DNA of 64,000 bases, taken from positions 92,959 through 156,958 of the forward strand of contig CADECY010000006.1 of NCBI GenBank assembly GCA_902825945.1. Reading direction: 5' to 3'. The stretch comes from an uncultured Acidobacteriota bacterium (lineage in GTDB: Bacteria; Acidobacteriota; Terriglobia; Bryobacterales; Bryobacteraceae). The notes under the pieces are model-generated. The model made no database searches. It saw only the letters and a program-made list of their open reading frames with translations, and was not told where the DNA came from. Positions 46,693 through 55,881 of the stretch are shown in pieces. How positions within the stretch are numbered: the first letter of the stretch is position 1; each line of letters opens with the position of its first letter. Position numbers and translations under genes: made by a program.

Positions 46693-47916
46693 TTGACCCC
46701 GACGATTCAAAAGCAATCCGTTGGCGGAGCTTCCGCCACCCCTGTCCGGCCGCGCTTCCGTAGCGCGCGCACCCAGAATTTCACCGAGAGCGTGATCCGC
46801 GAGATGACGCGCCTCGCCGTCCTGCATGACGCGGTGAATCTTGCGCAGGGCTTCCCCGATTTCGGCGCGCCCGAGCCCGTGAAGGCGGCCGCACAGCGCG
46901 CGATCTCGGAAGAGCACAACCAGTACACGATCACCTGGGGCGCGAAGAATTTCCGTCAGGCGATCGCGGTGCACTATCGCGAGCGGCATGCGCTCGAGTT
47001 CGATCCGGAGCGCGAGGTCACGGTGGTCTGCGGCTCCACCGAGGCGATGATCGCTTCGCTGCTCGCGACGGCGAATCCGGGCGAGGAAGTGATCGTATTC
47101 GAGCCTTACTACGAGAACTACGGTCCGGACACGTGGCTTTGCGGCGCGCAGCGGAAGCTGGTCAGATTGAATCCCCCCGATTGGACGTTCGATCCCGCCG
47201 AGTTGCGCCGGGCCTTCTCGTCGCGTACCAAGGCGATCATCGTGACGAATCCGCACAATCCGACGGGCAAGGTTTTCTCGCGCGAAGAACTCGGCGTCAT
47301 CGCGGAACTGTGCAATGAGTTCGACACGCTCGCGATCACCGACGAGATCTACGAGCACATCCTCTACGACGGCGCGCATCACATTCCGCTCATGACGATG
47401 CCCGGGATGCGCGATCGGACCATTCTCGTGAACTCGCTGAGCAAGACGTTCTCGGTGACCGGGTGGCGCGTGGGCTGGATTCTCGCGGCGCCCGACCTGT
47501 CGGATTCGATCCGCAAGGTCCACGACTTTCTCACGGTGAACGCGGCCGCGCCGATGCAGCAGGCGGGAATTCTCGCGCTGGGGCTCGGCGAGAGCTTCCA
47601 CGAGGATCTTAGGGCAAAGTACAAGCAGCGGCGCGACCTGATGCTCGGCGTGCTGGAACGCGCTGGGTTCCGCTGTTTCGTTCCGAAGGGCGCCTACTAC
47701 ATCATGGCCGATATCTCGGGTTTCGGATTCGCGGACGATCACGCGTTCGCGCGCTACCTGCTCGAGGAGATCGGCGTGGCGGCGGTTCCGGGATCGAGCT
47801 TCTTCGAGGATCCCGCCGATGGGCACGGATTGATCCGATTCTGTTTTTGCAAGAAGATCGAAACGCTCGAGGAAGCCGCGAGCCGATTGTCGAAGATGAG
47901 GACCGCGTCGCGATGA
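46693..47916 (+). CDS. PLP-dependent class I/II aminotransferase
   Basis: 407 residues of the kynurenine/methionine-aminotransferase (YbdL-like) type: VNLAQGFPDF, NQYTITWGAKNFRQAIA, GSTEAMIASL, TNPHNPTGKVFS, ITDEIYEH and SLSKTFSVTGWRVG with the PLP lysine in SLSK. It moves an amino group from an amino acid to a 2-oxo acid; substrate not assignable. The start is TTG at 46693, since the conserved region begins within 40 residues; TAATCT ends 6 bases before it. Its stop overlaps the next ATG (ATGA), coupling it to an enolase-superfamily enzyme. Confidence 0.88.
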   Translation: MTPTIQKQSVGGASATPVRPRFRSARTQNFTESVIREMTRLAVLHDAVNLAQGFPDFGAPEPVKAAAQRAISEEHNQYTITWGAKNFRQAIAVHYRERHALEFDPEREVTVVCGSTEAMIASLLATANPGEEVIVFEPYYENYGPDTWLCGAQRKLVRLNPPDWTFDPAELRRAFSSRTKAIIVTNPHNPTGKVFSREELGVIAELCNEFDTLAITDEIYEHILYDGAHHIPLMTMPGMRDRTILVNSLSKTFSVTGWRVGWILAAPDLSDSIRKVHDFLTVNAAAPMQQAGILALGLGESFHEDLRAKYKQRRDLMLGVLERAGFRCFVPKGAYYIMADISGFGFADDHAFARYLLEEIGVAAVPGSSFFEDPADGHGLIRFCFCKKIETLEEAASRLSKMRTASR

Positions 47917-49091
47917 AGATCACTGCGGTCAAGACGGTTGTCGTGAACGCGCAGATGCGCAACTGGGTGTTCGTGAAGGTGGAAACGAGCGAGCCCGGAC
48001 TGTGGGGCTGGGGCGAAGCTTCGCTCGAGTGGAAGACACGCGCGGTAGTGGGCGCGGTGGAAGATTTCGCGCCGATGCTGATCGGCGAGGATCCCTCGCG
48101 GATCGAACATTTGTACCAGAAGATGTACCGGCAGTCGTTTTGGCGTGTCGGCGTGATCGGCATGAGCGCGATCTCCGGGATCGATCAGGCGCTGTGGGAC
48201 ATTCGGGGAAAGGCGCTCGGGCAGCCGGTGTACCAACTGCTCGGCGGCGCGGTGCGCGACCGGGTCCGGATGTACACGCATCTCGGCGGCGGCGATATGA
48301 AGGCGGTCTATGAGACGCATCACGCGCCCGATCCGGCACCGATGGTCGAACTCGCCCAGCAGGTGGTGGCGCGCGGATACAACGCGGTCAAGGTGCTGTT
48401 GACACCGCCGACCGAGAGTCTTTCGAGGTCAATGGAGTTTCGCTCCTCTGAACGCTTCATGCGAGCGCTACGCGACGGGCTCGGCGATGACATCGACATC
48501 ATGGTCGACTGCCACGGCCGCCATTTTCCGGGCAACGCGGCGGAGTTCTGCAAGGTGCTCGCGCCGTTCCGCCCATACTTCATCGAAGAACCCGTGCCAC
48601 CCGAGAACGTCGATGCGATGGCGGAAGTGCGGAGACTCAGTCCCGTGCCGATCGCGACGGGCGAGCGGCTCGTAACGCGATTCGAGTTCCGCCAAGTGCT
48701 CGAAAAGCAGGCCTGCCACGTGATCCAGCCCGATCTGTGCCACTGCGGCGGACTGTGGGAAGCGAAGAAGATCGCGGCCATGGCCGAGGCTTACTACATC
48801 GGAGTCGCGCCGCACAATCCGCTCGGGCCCGTGGCGAACGCCGCCGCTTTGCACTTTGCTCTCAGCACCCCGAATTTCCTCATCCAGGAAGATATGCTCG
48901 CCGACGTGCCCTGGCGTTGGGAAGTGGTCAAGCACCAGCTTCAGACCGAAGCCGGATACTGGCTTCCGTGCGACGCACCCGGACTCGGAGTCGAGGTCGA
49001 CGAGGACGCCGCGCGCAAGCATCCCTTCCAGCAGGAGGTCCTGCACGCGACAACGGTACGCGCGCACGACAACGCTGTGCTCGATTGGTAG
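47913..49091 (+). CDS. Enolase-superfamily dehydratase/racemase (mandelate racemase family)
   Basis: 392 residues, cytoplasmic (no signal). Markers: FVKVETSEPGLWGWGEA, SGIDQALWDIRGKALGQPVY, VKVLLTP, metal ligand Asp in IMVDCHGRH, FIEEPVPPEN, ATGERLV and APHNPLGP with the catalytic His. Resembles galactonate/mannonate-type sugar-acid dehydratases. It is homologous to the Tat-tagged protein at 33897-35099, which keeps the same order of motifs, so the genome has an exported and a cytoplasmic version. Co-translated with the aminotransferase before it. The following genes run in the opposite direction. Confidence 0.88.
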   Translation: MKITAVKTVVVNAQMRNWVFVKVETSEPGLWGWGEASLEWKTRAVVGAVEDFAPMLIGEDPSRIEHLYQKMYRQSFWRVGVIGMSAISGIDQALWDIRGKALGQPVYQLLGGAVRDRVRMYTHLGGGDMKAVYETHHAPDPAPMVELAQQVVARGYNAVKVLLTPPTESLSRSMEFRSSERFMRALRDGLGDDIDIMVDCHGRHFPGNAAEFCKVLAPFRPYFIEEPVPPENVDAMAEVRRLSPVPIATGERLVTRFEFRQVLEKQACHVIQPDLCHCGGLWEAKKIAAMAEAYYIGVAPHNPLGPVANAAALHFALSTPNFLIQEDMLADVPWRWEVVKHQLQTEAGYWLPCDAPGLGVEVDEDAARKHPFQQEVLHATTVRAHDNAVLDW

Positions 49092-49117
49092 ACTGGGCGG
49101 CGCCGCGCCGGATCTTG

Positions 49118-49957
49118 TTAGATCAAGCCGCGCAGGAGTTCGACACCCATCCTGATGTCGGCCAGACGCTGCGCATGATCGGGAGTTTCGCGCTCGACAT
49201 TCACCGGATTCGTGTAGCCGATCTCCTTCAGCTTGGCGATGAAGCGTGCCATTCCGACGGCGCCTTTACCGAGCGGCTGCTCGATACCGAGCCCTCCAGC
49301 GACTCCCGCGGGCGGCCAATCCCCGTCTTTGGCGTGAACGGAAACAACGAGCGGCGCGAGAATGCCCAGCGCCTCGATCGGGTCGCCTGATCCGTACAGG
49401 ATCATGTTGGCCGGGTCGAAGTTGATGCGCAGATTGTCACGGCCGGTGTCCTCGATGAATTCGAGCAGCACTTTCGCGGGCTCTTGGCCGGTTTCGAGCG
49501 CGAACGACTGGCCGTTCTTGGCGGCGTGATCGCAGATTCGCCGGACCATCTCGCGGACGGCGATGTAGTCGGGATGATTGCGATCCTCGGGCACGAATCC
49601 GATATGGCAGGCGATCGAAGGCACGCCGATCGCGGCGGCGAAATCACTCAACTCGATCGTGCGGACTTCACGTTCGGCGCGCGTGGCGGGTGGAATGAAT
49701 CCGACCGTGCGCTGCACCGTGGGTCCGTCAGCGTAATCCTCGCCGTTGTAAGCCGCGAAACACGTCACGAGCGTGAAGTACTCCGATTCGAGAGCGGCGC
49801 GCCAATCGCCGATCGCGCGGCCATCCAACGCGACATCTCCGGGCACGCCGAGTTGTCCGCAACGAACGCCGAGCGTCTTCTGCTCTCGCACGGTCTCGAG
49901 CGGGTCGCGCCCTGCCCAGAACATCACACCTGGTTCCAACGGCTTCAAATCGAACAT
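49118..49957 (-). CDS. Sugar phosphate isomerase/epimerase (xylose-isomerase-like TIM barrel)
   Basis: 279 residues. AP-endonuclease-2-type TIM barrel: the pattern of strand ends GVPSIACHIGFVP, FALETGQEP, LRINFDPANMILYGSGDP, VVSVHAKDGDWP and NVERETPDH places the usual metal-binding Glu, Asp, His and Glu. These enzymes interconvert ketoses or inositol derivatives. A ribosome site GGAGA lies in the gap after the oxidoreductase gene, 16 bases away, so the two form a sugar-catabolic pair. Confidence 0.87.
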   Translation of the reverse strand: MFDLKPLEPGVMFWAGRDPLETVREQKTLGVRCGQLGVPGDVALDGRAIGDWRAALESEYFTLVTCFAAYNGEDYADGPTVQRTVGFIPPATRAEREVRTIELSDFAAAIGVPSIACHIGFVPEDRNHPDYIAVREMVRRICDHAAKNGQSFALETGQEPAKVLLEFIEDTGRDNLRINFDPANMILYGSGDPIEALGILAPLVVSVHAKDGDWPPAGVAGGLGIEQPLGKGAVGMARFIAKLKEIGYTNPVNVERETPDHAQRLADIRMGVELLRGLI

Positions 49958-49973
49958 TCTCGTTCTCCGATTC

Positions 49974-50990
49974 CTAGAAATTGCAGGCGAGTTGGGCGCC
50001 GTTGTGGCGGCGCGCTTCCACCATGAGCTTGGTCACTTTGACCGCGGCGGCGGATTCAACGGGCGAGCACCGGACCGGCTGGCGGTTCTCCTTGACGCAC
50101 GCGGTGAAGTATTCGAGTTCGGCCTGGAAGCCGTCCTTCTCGGGCTTCTCCATCGGATTCGCCTCGCCTGTGTGCGAGTAGAGTGTCAGAGGCCGGCCGG
50201 CGGTGGAGAATTCGATCGTGCCGAGATCGAAGCTTGCGGTGTACTCCATCGAGAATGGATAGGCGCTCGGATGATGCCAACCGCCCGTTACGACCACCGA
50301 TGGAATGTTGTCGTAATGAAGCTGCGCGGTGATGACGTCGATGCCCTTCGGAAGATCCTCGGCGCCGGTGGCGGAGACCGCGCGTGGCACGCCGAACAGG
50401 TGAACGCACATGTCGACGTCGTGGATCAGAAGGTCGAACACGCCGCCTCCGCCTTTCTGCGCATCGTGCAGCCATTTGCCCCATGAGGGCGCGGCGCAAC
50501 GGCGGCGAAACAGGACGGCGCCGAGATCGCCGAGCGACCCGGAGCGCTTGGCCTCGATCAGCGGCTGATAGTCGGACCAGAAGCGCAGCACCTGCGCCGT
50601 CATGAGGACGCGGCCCGCCTTGCCGGCGGCGGCGATCATTCGGTCGCAGGCGGGGCCGTCGAGCGCCATCGGCTTCTCGACGAGAACATGCTTGCCCGCC
50701 GCGAGTGCGTCGAGGGTCGCGGACTCGTGCAGATAAGTCGGCAGGCACAGATCGACCGCGTCGACATCCGGATCCGCGAGCGCCTCAGACAGCGTGCGGT
50801 ACTTGCGGACGTTCGAGAAATCGAGCTTCTCGCCCGGGCGGTCGAGATTGCCTTGAATAGCGGATAAGTCGCCCTCGAGTTTGACGGGAGAGTCGCTGAC
50901 GACGGCGTGCAACCGGGCATCGGCCACGTTCCGCCATGCCTGAAGGTGTGTCGATCCCATGAACCCGAGACCGGCGACGGCAATGCGCAT
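49974..50990 (-). CDS. Gfo/Idh/MocA-family NAD(P)-dependent oxidoreductase
   Basis: 338 residues. N-terminal Rossmann motif AVAGLGFMGSTHLQAW, then VDLCLPTYLH, HVLVEKPMAL (the EKP lysine motif of the family) and the C-terminal beta-sheet domain with DLLIHDVDMCVHLFG carrying the D-x-x-x-H catalytic residues. Oxidises sugars or inositols. The start at 50990 is set by the Rossmann strand and by a TACACT seven bases upstream; the longer open frame is not homologous. Transcribed with the sugar isomerase that follows. Confidence 0.9.
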   Translation of the reverse strand: MRIAVAGLGFMGSTHLQAWRNVADARLHAVVSDSPVKLEGDLSAIQGNLDRPGEKLDFSNVRKYRTLSEALADPDVDAVDLCLPTYLHESATLDALAAGKHVLVEKPMALDGPACDRMIAAAGKAGRVLMTAQVLRFWSDYQPLIEAKRSGSLGDLGAVLFRRRCAAPSWGKWLHDAQKGGGGVFDLLIHDVDMCVHLFGVPRAVSATGAEDLPKGIDVITAQLHYDNIPSVVVTGGWHHPSAYPFSMEYTASFDLGTIEFSTAGRPLTLYSHTGEANPMEKPEKDGFQAELEYFTACVKENRQPVRCSPVESAAAVKVTKLMVEARRHNGAQLACNF

Positions 50991-50997
50991 AAGCCGA

Positions 50998-51003
50998 AGT
51001 GTA
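50998..51003 (-). promoter_or_regulatory. -10-like TACACT, seven bases before the oxidoreductase ATG
   Basis: TACACT on the minus strand, with 7 bases to the ATG at 50990; near-leaderless arrangement. Confidence 0.45.
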
Positions 51004-51170
51004 CCATGCGACCCTGTCCGTCCTGCCCTGCGAATCGCCGTGTCCGCCCCATATTTCGCCTCTGTGTATTCCCTTGGCGCGAGGCTTTCCGTAGTATTGA
51101 GCAAGACGGGGTCCTGTCGAGCCATACCCTTTCCCCAACCATCCAATGTGCTCGAGGGGACCCCGCAATG

Positions 51171-52631
51171 CTATTCCGCCGGGAGACCGGAACAGATTCG
51201 TCCCAACTCCGCGATCGCGCCTTCGAGTTGGCTCGACCATGGATGTCCACAACTGAGGCGAATGTAACCGGGGAACGACTTACTCGCCGAGAACGCGTCT
51301 CCCGGAACGATGCTGATTCCCTTCGCGCGGGCCCGTTCGTACAGCCGCATGCCGCGCATCCTTTCCGGAAGCTGGATCCACAACAGGAATCCTCCGCCGG
51401 GCCTCGTCATGCGGGTACCCGGCGGGAAGTGGCCGGCGACCGCGTCCGCGAACGTTCGCATGTTCTGCTGGAACGCGGCGCGCATCCGGCGCAGGTGCCG
51501 CTCGTATCCGCCCGAGGCGAGAAAGCCGGCGAGCGCGAGTTGCTGGAGCGTCGCCGCGGCGATTGTGGAGGCGAGTTGCAACTGCTCGACCGCCGGGCGA
51601 AACCGTCCGGGCTCGACGAATCCGATGCGGTAACCGGGTCCGAGGGTCTTCGAGAACGAGCCGCACAGAAGCACGAGTCCCTCTTTGTCGAACTGCTTCA
51701 CCGTTGTCCGGGCGCCGGGGGTGAAACAGAGGTCGCCGTAGACTTCATCCTCGATCACAGCGATTTCATGGATCGCCGCGAGCGAGGCGAGTTCCCGTTT
51801 CCATGATTCGTCGAGGACGAAGCCGAGCGGGTTGTGGACATTGCTCATCACCATGCACGCCTTGACGCGGTGTTTGCGGATGGCGTCTTCAAGCGCGTCG
51901 AGATCCATGCCGTTGCGCGGATGCGTGGGGATCTCGATGATCCGGTAGCCGAGCAGATCGATCGACTGCAGCGCGCCGTAAAAGAGCGGCGATTCCACCG
52001 CGATCATGTCGCCCGGCGACGCCACCGCGCGTAGGCTCAGATGAAGCGCCTCCATGGCACCGTGCGTGATCACGACAGAGTTGTGCGAAAAGTTGCAGCC
52101 GAACTAGGGCGAGCGCCGCGCGATCTGCCGCCGCAAAGGTTCGTAGCCTGGCGGAAATTCGTACCGCGCGATCTCCTCCGGCATCACGCGCGTAATGCGG
52201 CCGAGAATCGAGGCGAGCTTCCGCGAGGGCAACAGTTCGGAACCCGGCGTGGCCGTTCCGAATGGAATGCTGGCCGATTGGTGCGCCGATCCCATGATCT
52301 CGCGCATCAGCTTCGCGATCCCGGCCTCGGCGGGTTCGCCCGCCTGGCTCGCACTGTCGGGTTCCGGAAGCGGCGTGACCTTCGGCTTGCACACGTAAAA
52401 TCCCGAACGTGGACGCGCTTCGATCCAGCCGCCGTTTTCGAGCCAGAGGTAAGCTTGCAGGGCAGTCGAGATGCTCACCTGCTGCTGCTCGCTCAGGAAA
52501 CGGATGGAAGGGAGCTTTTCTCCCGGCTTCAAGACTCCCTGGCGAATCTGAGTTTTCAGGGTGTGCCCGACGCGGACGTACAAGGGCCCCGCGTCCGGCT
52601 GAACCACGAGGTCAGACTGGAACCGGTGCAT
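51171..52631 (-). pseudogene. MocR-type regulator (GntR HTH plus aminotransferase domain) interrupted by an in-frame TAG
   Basis: Reading from 52631, residues 1-80 are a GntR winged helix (LYVRVGHTLKTQIRQGVLKP, then LPSIRFLSEQQQVSISTALQ) and residues 110 onward begin a fold-type-I PLP domain. At 52104-52106 a TAG interrupts between QIARRSP and FGCNFSHNSVVITHGAMEAL; beyond it the same frame continues without a break to 51171, keeping VMSNVHNPLGF, IEDEVYGDL and SFSKTLGPGYRIG with the PLP lysine. So a single nonsense codon separates two otherwise perfect halves (485 coding residues in all). It is either newly inactivated, read through, or an assembly error. A restart at the ATG at 52073 would give only the PLP domain. 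Confidence 0.8.
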
Positions 52632-52732
52632 TCTCGATGGTACCGGTTTTCGCGGGAGTGGAACAGATCCAGTTTGCGCGGAACCGGCCAGTACAGTTTC
52701 TCGCCCCTGAACTTCCCCGGATCAGTGCAGCC

Positions 52733-53128
52733 TCAAAACTCCGTCATCAGCGCGACCTGCCGCAGTCCCGCACCCCGAGCCTCGTCGATCACCCGCGCCA
52801 CACTCAGGAATTCGAGCCCCTTCGCTCCTTGCAGGAACACGACTCCGTTCGGCCGCATGGCCGCCACTTCGTGCAGACGCGCCGCGAGTTGCCCATCCGG
52901 AACAGGACGCTGATTGATCCACACCGATTGATCGGCCTTCACCTGGATCACGACATCATTCGACGGTCCGGATGCAGGATTGTCTTTCGACGGCTGCGGC
53001 ACGCGTGTATCGAGCCCCACCGATTGGAGCGGCGTGATCACCATGAAGATGATCAGCAGCACCAGCAGCACGTCGATCATCGGGGTGACATTGATGTTCG
53101 CTTGGGTATTTCCGGTTGACATCGCCAT
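52733..53128 (-). CDS. exbD: ExbD/TolR-family biopolymer transport protein
   Basis: 131 residues. One N-terminal membrane helix preceded by NVTPMIDVLLVLLIIFMVITP, the ExbD signature with the essential membrane Asp, then a periplasmic domain (VVIQVKADQSVWINQRPV, LEFLSVARVIDEARGAG). With ExbB it uses the proton gradient to drive TonB, which this cell needs for its TonB-dependent receptors. No exbB or tonB is adjacent, so it is a stand-alone copy. Start at ATG 53128; a GTG at 53149 is an alternative. Confidence 0.88.
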   Translation of the reverse strand: MAMSTGNTQANINVTPMIDVLLVLLIIFMVITPLQSVGLDTRVPQPSKDNPASGPSNDVVIQVKADQSVWINQRPVPDGQLAARLHEVAAMRPNGVVFLQGAKGLEFLSVARVIDEARGAGLRQVALMTEF

Positions 53129-53165
53129 GCTCTCGTAGACAACGCTCACGTGAACTATGTTCCCG

Positions 53166-53197
53166 AAAACGAAAAGGGCAGCCCCGAAGGACTGCCC
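53166..53197 (-). terminator. Rho-independent terminator of the HtrA gene
   Basis: On the minus strand GGGCAG-U-CC, loop UUCG, GG-G-CUGCCC (53176-53197) is followed by UUUU and a second U-rich run to 53166. The stem is closed by a C(UUCG)G loop. It lies 27 bases after the htrA stop and before exbD. Confidence 0.8.
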
Positions 53198-53223
53198 GAT
53201 TCGCTTGCACTGAGGAGGAAAGT

Positions 53224-54846
53224 TTAGTTCTTCGGCAGGGTGCCCGACACGAAGAACTGGCTGAGCGGGGTGCGGCCGCCGAGCGGGTTCGGAGGAGCGC
53301 CGCGCGGAGGGCCGAGCACTCGGAACGCCACCGCGTCACCGGGTTTCAGCTTGCCCTGCACCTTGCGGATATCGTCGATCGAGGCCACCGGGATCCGGTT
53401 GATCGAGAGGATGATGTCGTTCGGGCGCAGGCCGATCTCAGCGGCGAAGGATTCGTCTTGGATCCGCGTAATCTGGACACCACGCTCGCCGTCGATCTTC
53501 ATCTCTTCGCGTTCGGCGGGGCTTAGGCTCTTGACGAAGATCCCGAATTTCACCTCGGCTCCTTCGGCTTCCTTCTCGCCTTCCTCGGCGGGACGCTGCT
53601 TGGCGTACCGCGGGTCGCGTGCGAAAACTTCAGCGCGGTCACGGACAGTCACGTTGAAGTCCATCTTCTTGCCGGCCCGATCGACCGTGACCTTCAGAGC
53701 ATCACCGACCGGAGTGTCGGCCACCCGAGCCACGAGATCGTCGCCATCCTTGATGCTCTTGCCGTTGATCGAAACGATGATGTCCTCGGGCTGGATTCCG
53801 GCCTTTTCGGCAGGCCCCTTGGGCTCGACGGTCTGGACGATCACGCCGCCCGAATTGGCGCCGAGCGCCTTCAGCGTCTCGGGCTTGTCCTGGGTCTTGT
53901 CCCAACCAATGCCGATCGAACCGCGTGCGACACGGCCCGTCTTGATGATCTGGTTGTAGACCTTGACCGCCATGTTCACCGGAAGCGCGAATCCGATCCC
54001 TTGATAGCCGCCGCTGCGCGTGGCGATCATCGTGTTGACGCCGATCACGTCGCCCTTGATGTTCAACAGCGGACCGCCGCTGTTGCCGGGGTTGATGGCG
54101 GCATCGGTCTGAATGAAACTCTGGAACTGCTGGCCGACGTTGTTGCGGCCCTTGGCGGAAACGATGCCCGCCGTGACGCTTGCTTCGAGTCCGAAGGGCG
54201 AGCCGATCGCGACAGCCCAATCCCCCACCTGAACGGCGTCGGAGTTGCCGACGGGAGCAAAGGGAAGGGGTCTGCCTGCGTCGATCTTGATCACCGCGAT
54301 ATCGGTTTCGACATCGACGCCGATCAGCTTGGCCTTGTACTCGGTCTGCTCGCCGTGCAGCCGGACCGTGATCTTGTCGGCGTCATCGACCACGTGATGA
54401 TTGGTGATGATGTAGCCCTTCGCATCGACGATGAACCCTGAGCCGGTGCCTTCGCGCCGGCGCGGCTGCATGTCGGGGATCGACGGGTTGCCGCGGAAGA
54501 AGCGGCGGAACAGGTCGAGCTGATCCTCGGAGCCCTCTTCGTCCTCGTCCGGTTGCGGTGAGCGTTTGCGCTGCGGAGTGTTCCGCACCTTGGTTTCCTT
54601 GCCCTCATAGACCGTGCTCACATATACCACGGTTGGCTCCATCTTCTTTGCGAGAGCCGTGAAATCGTTGGCCAACTGCACCGGACTCGGTATGGCCAGT
54701 GGCGTGGCATCGGTGGCGGCCTGACCCTTCTCGGCCCGGACGCCCGTGCTGATCAAGGTTCCAATCACGATTCCGACCACGAGCGTGGCCAGCACCAATA
54801 TGGTGGAAAGGTTCTTCTGGTCTCTCAATTTCTCGAACAAACGCAT
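53224..54846 (-). CDS. HtrA/Do-family periplasmic serine protease with two PDZ domains
   Basis: 540 residues. N-terminal membrane anchor (about 12-35) and a trypsin-like domain with the triad His151 (TNHHVVDDAD), Asp182 (TDIAVIKID) and Ser256 (NPGNSGGPLL). Two PDZ domains follow: one around 300-390 (GVIVQTVEPKGPAEKAGIQP) and one around 430-520 (GVQITRIQDESFAAEIGLRP). An acidic insert (DEDEEGSEDQLDLF) in the N-terminal loop resembles the LA loop. It degrades or refolds misfolded envelope proteins, and stress regulation is expected. A strong terminator follows. Confidence 0.93.
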   Translation of the reverse strand: MRLFEKLRDQKNLSTILVLATLVVGIVIGTLISTGVRAEKGQAATDATPLAIPSPVQLANDFTALAKKMEPTVVYVSTVYEGKETKVRNTPQRKRSPQPDEDEEGSEDQLDLFRRFFRGNPSIPDMQPRRREGTGSGFIVDAKGYIITNHHVVDDADKITVRLHGEQTEYKAKLIGVDVETDIAVIKIDAGRPLPFAPVGNSDAVQVGDWAVAIGSPFGLEASVTAGIVSAKGRNNVGQQFQSFIQTDAAINPGNSGGPLLNIKGDVIGVNTMIATRSGGYQGIGFALPVNMAVKVYNQIIKTGRVARGSIGIGWDKTQDKPETLKALGANSGGVIVQTVEPKGPAEKAGIQPEDIIVSINGKSIKDGDDLVARVADTPVGDALKVTVDRAGKKMDFNVTVRDRAEVFARDPRYAKQRPAEEGEKEAEGAEVKFGIFVKSLSPAEREEMKIDGERGVQITRIQDESFAAEIGLRPNDIILSINRIPVASIDDIRKVQGKLKPGDAVAFRVLGPPRGAPPNPLGGRTPLSQFFVSGTLPKN

Positions 54847-54904
54847 GTGTTTCCTTGCCTCCCCGACAGGCGGGACTGCTTCAATTCTACAGGTTCCTCA
54901 ATCT

Positions 54905-55765
54905 CTAAGGATGCCGCAACCAACGGAACGGTTGCAATTCGGCCATGACCACGCCGCCGAGGATGAGCAGCGCGCCAACCATGGCAACGGCCGGCAGGAC
55001 TTCTCCCGCTGCCAGATAAGACGTAACCAAGGCGGCCACGGGTTCCAGCGTGAAGATCAGGGCCGTGCGGGTACTCGACATTTCCCGCTGGGCCCAAGCC
55101 TGCACCGAGTATGCCCGCGCGGTGCAGGGGATGCCGGTCACGCCGGGAGCCAAGGCAAGCCGGCCGCTCCAACGGACCGGAGGCACTCCGGATGCCAGAC
55201 ACCAGAGCCCGCTGATCGCAGCCACCGTCAGTGCCTGCGGCAGGATGTAGCCCACCGGATCGGCGCGCGGCGCGAAATGCCGGAACATCAGAATGTGCAT
55301 GGCGAACGATACCGCACAGCCAAGCGTTAGCAAATCGCCGCGGTTCAGTGCCGCGAGCTCGCCGCTCGGCAGCGTCATCATTCCCGTCCCAACCATCGCC
55401 ATCGTCACTCCCAGAATCTCCGCTCCACGCGGCACGCTCTTATAGACGAGCGCTTCCAAAAAAGGTACCAGCACCGTGCAGAGCGCGGTGAGGAACGCCG
55501 CTTTTGACGGCGCCGTCAGATGCAAGCCCGCCGTTTGCAACATGTAGCTGACTGCGAGAATCATTCCCGTTATCGCGCCAGAGCGCCACGGAATTGGGCC
55601 GATGGTCCGGCCCCTGAACCGGTGCACACCCAGAAGAGCGAGGGCCGCGAGGGCAAACCGGATCGTCAGGAACAGGGCCACCGGAGCGTCGTCGGTCTTT
55701 TCAGATTGCCGGACGAGGTGCGTCGAATGGATTGTGCCCATCTGGTACCAGGACGCATGGGTCAT
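54905..55765 (-). CDS. EamA/DMT-family transporter with a missing first helix
   Basis: 286 residues with about nine membrane segments in the drug/metabolite transporter pattern: LFLTIRFALAALALLG (helix 2), LQTAGLHLTAPSKAAFLTAL, VPFLEALVYKSVPRG, and in the second half WAQREMSSTRTALIFTLEPV, all typical EamA motifs. The usual first helix (WGSTF-type) is absent: the region before helix 2 is MGTIHSTHLVRQSEKTDDAP, which is polar. The stretch before WAQR (GIPCTARAYSVQA) is also weakly hydrophobic. The gene is open throughout, so it could be slowly decaying or a divergent member. Start chosen at ATG 55765; the frame is open to 55810. Confidence 0.65.
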   Translation of the reverse strand: MTHASWYQMGTIHSTHLVRQSEKTDDAPVALFLTIRFALAALALLGVHRFRGRTIGPIPWRSGAITGMILAVSYMLQTAGLHLTAPSKAAFLTALCTVLVPFLEALVYKSVPRGAEILGVTMAMVGTGMMTLPSGELAALNRGDLLTLGCAVSFAMHILMFRHFAPRADPVGYILPQALTVAAISGLWCLASGVPPVRWSGRLALAPGVTGIPCTARAYSVQAWAQREMSSTRTALIFTLEPVAALVTSYLAAGEVLPAVAMVGALLILGGVVMAELQPFRWLRHP

Positions 55766-55881
55766 ACGGGCCGGCTCTTCGCCTTGACGTGCAACCCCCA
55801 GGTGGGGCATAGTAGAAAAGCGCCCGACATCCTGTGAGGGACTGGATTGTGGGCAGCTGTTATCTGAACAGAGACTTCGCC

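Noticed and set aside
53224..53959. Plus-strand frame of 239 codons opposite htrA
   Set aside because: Ser/Arg-rich shadow of the protease gene with no domain features.
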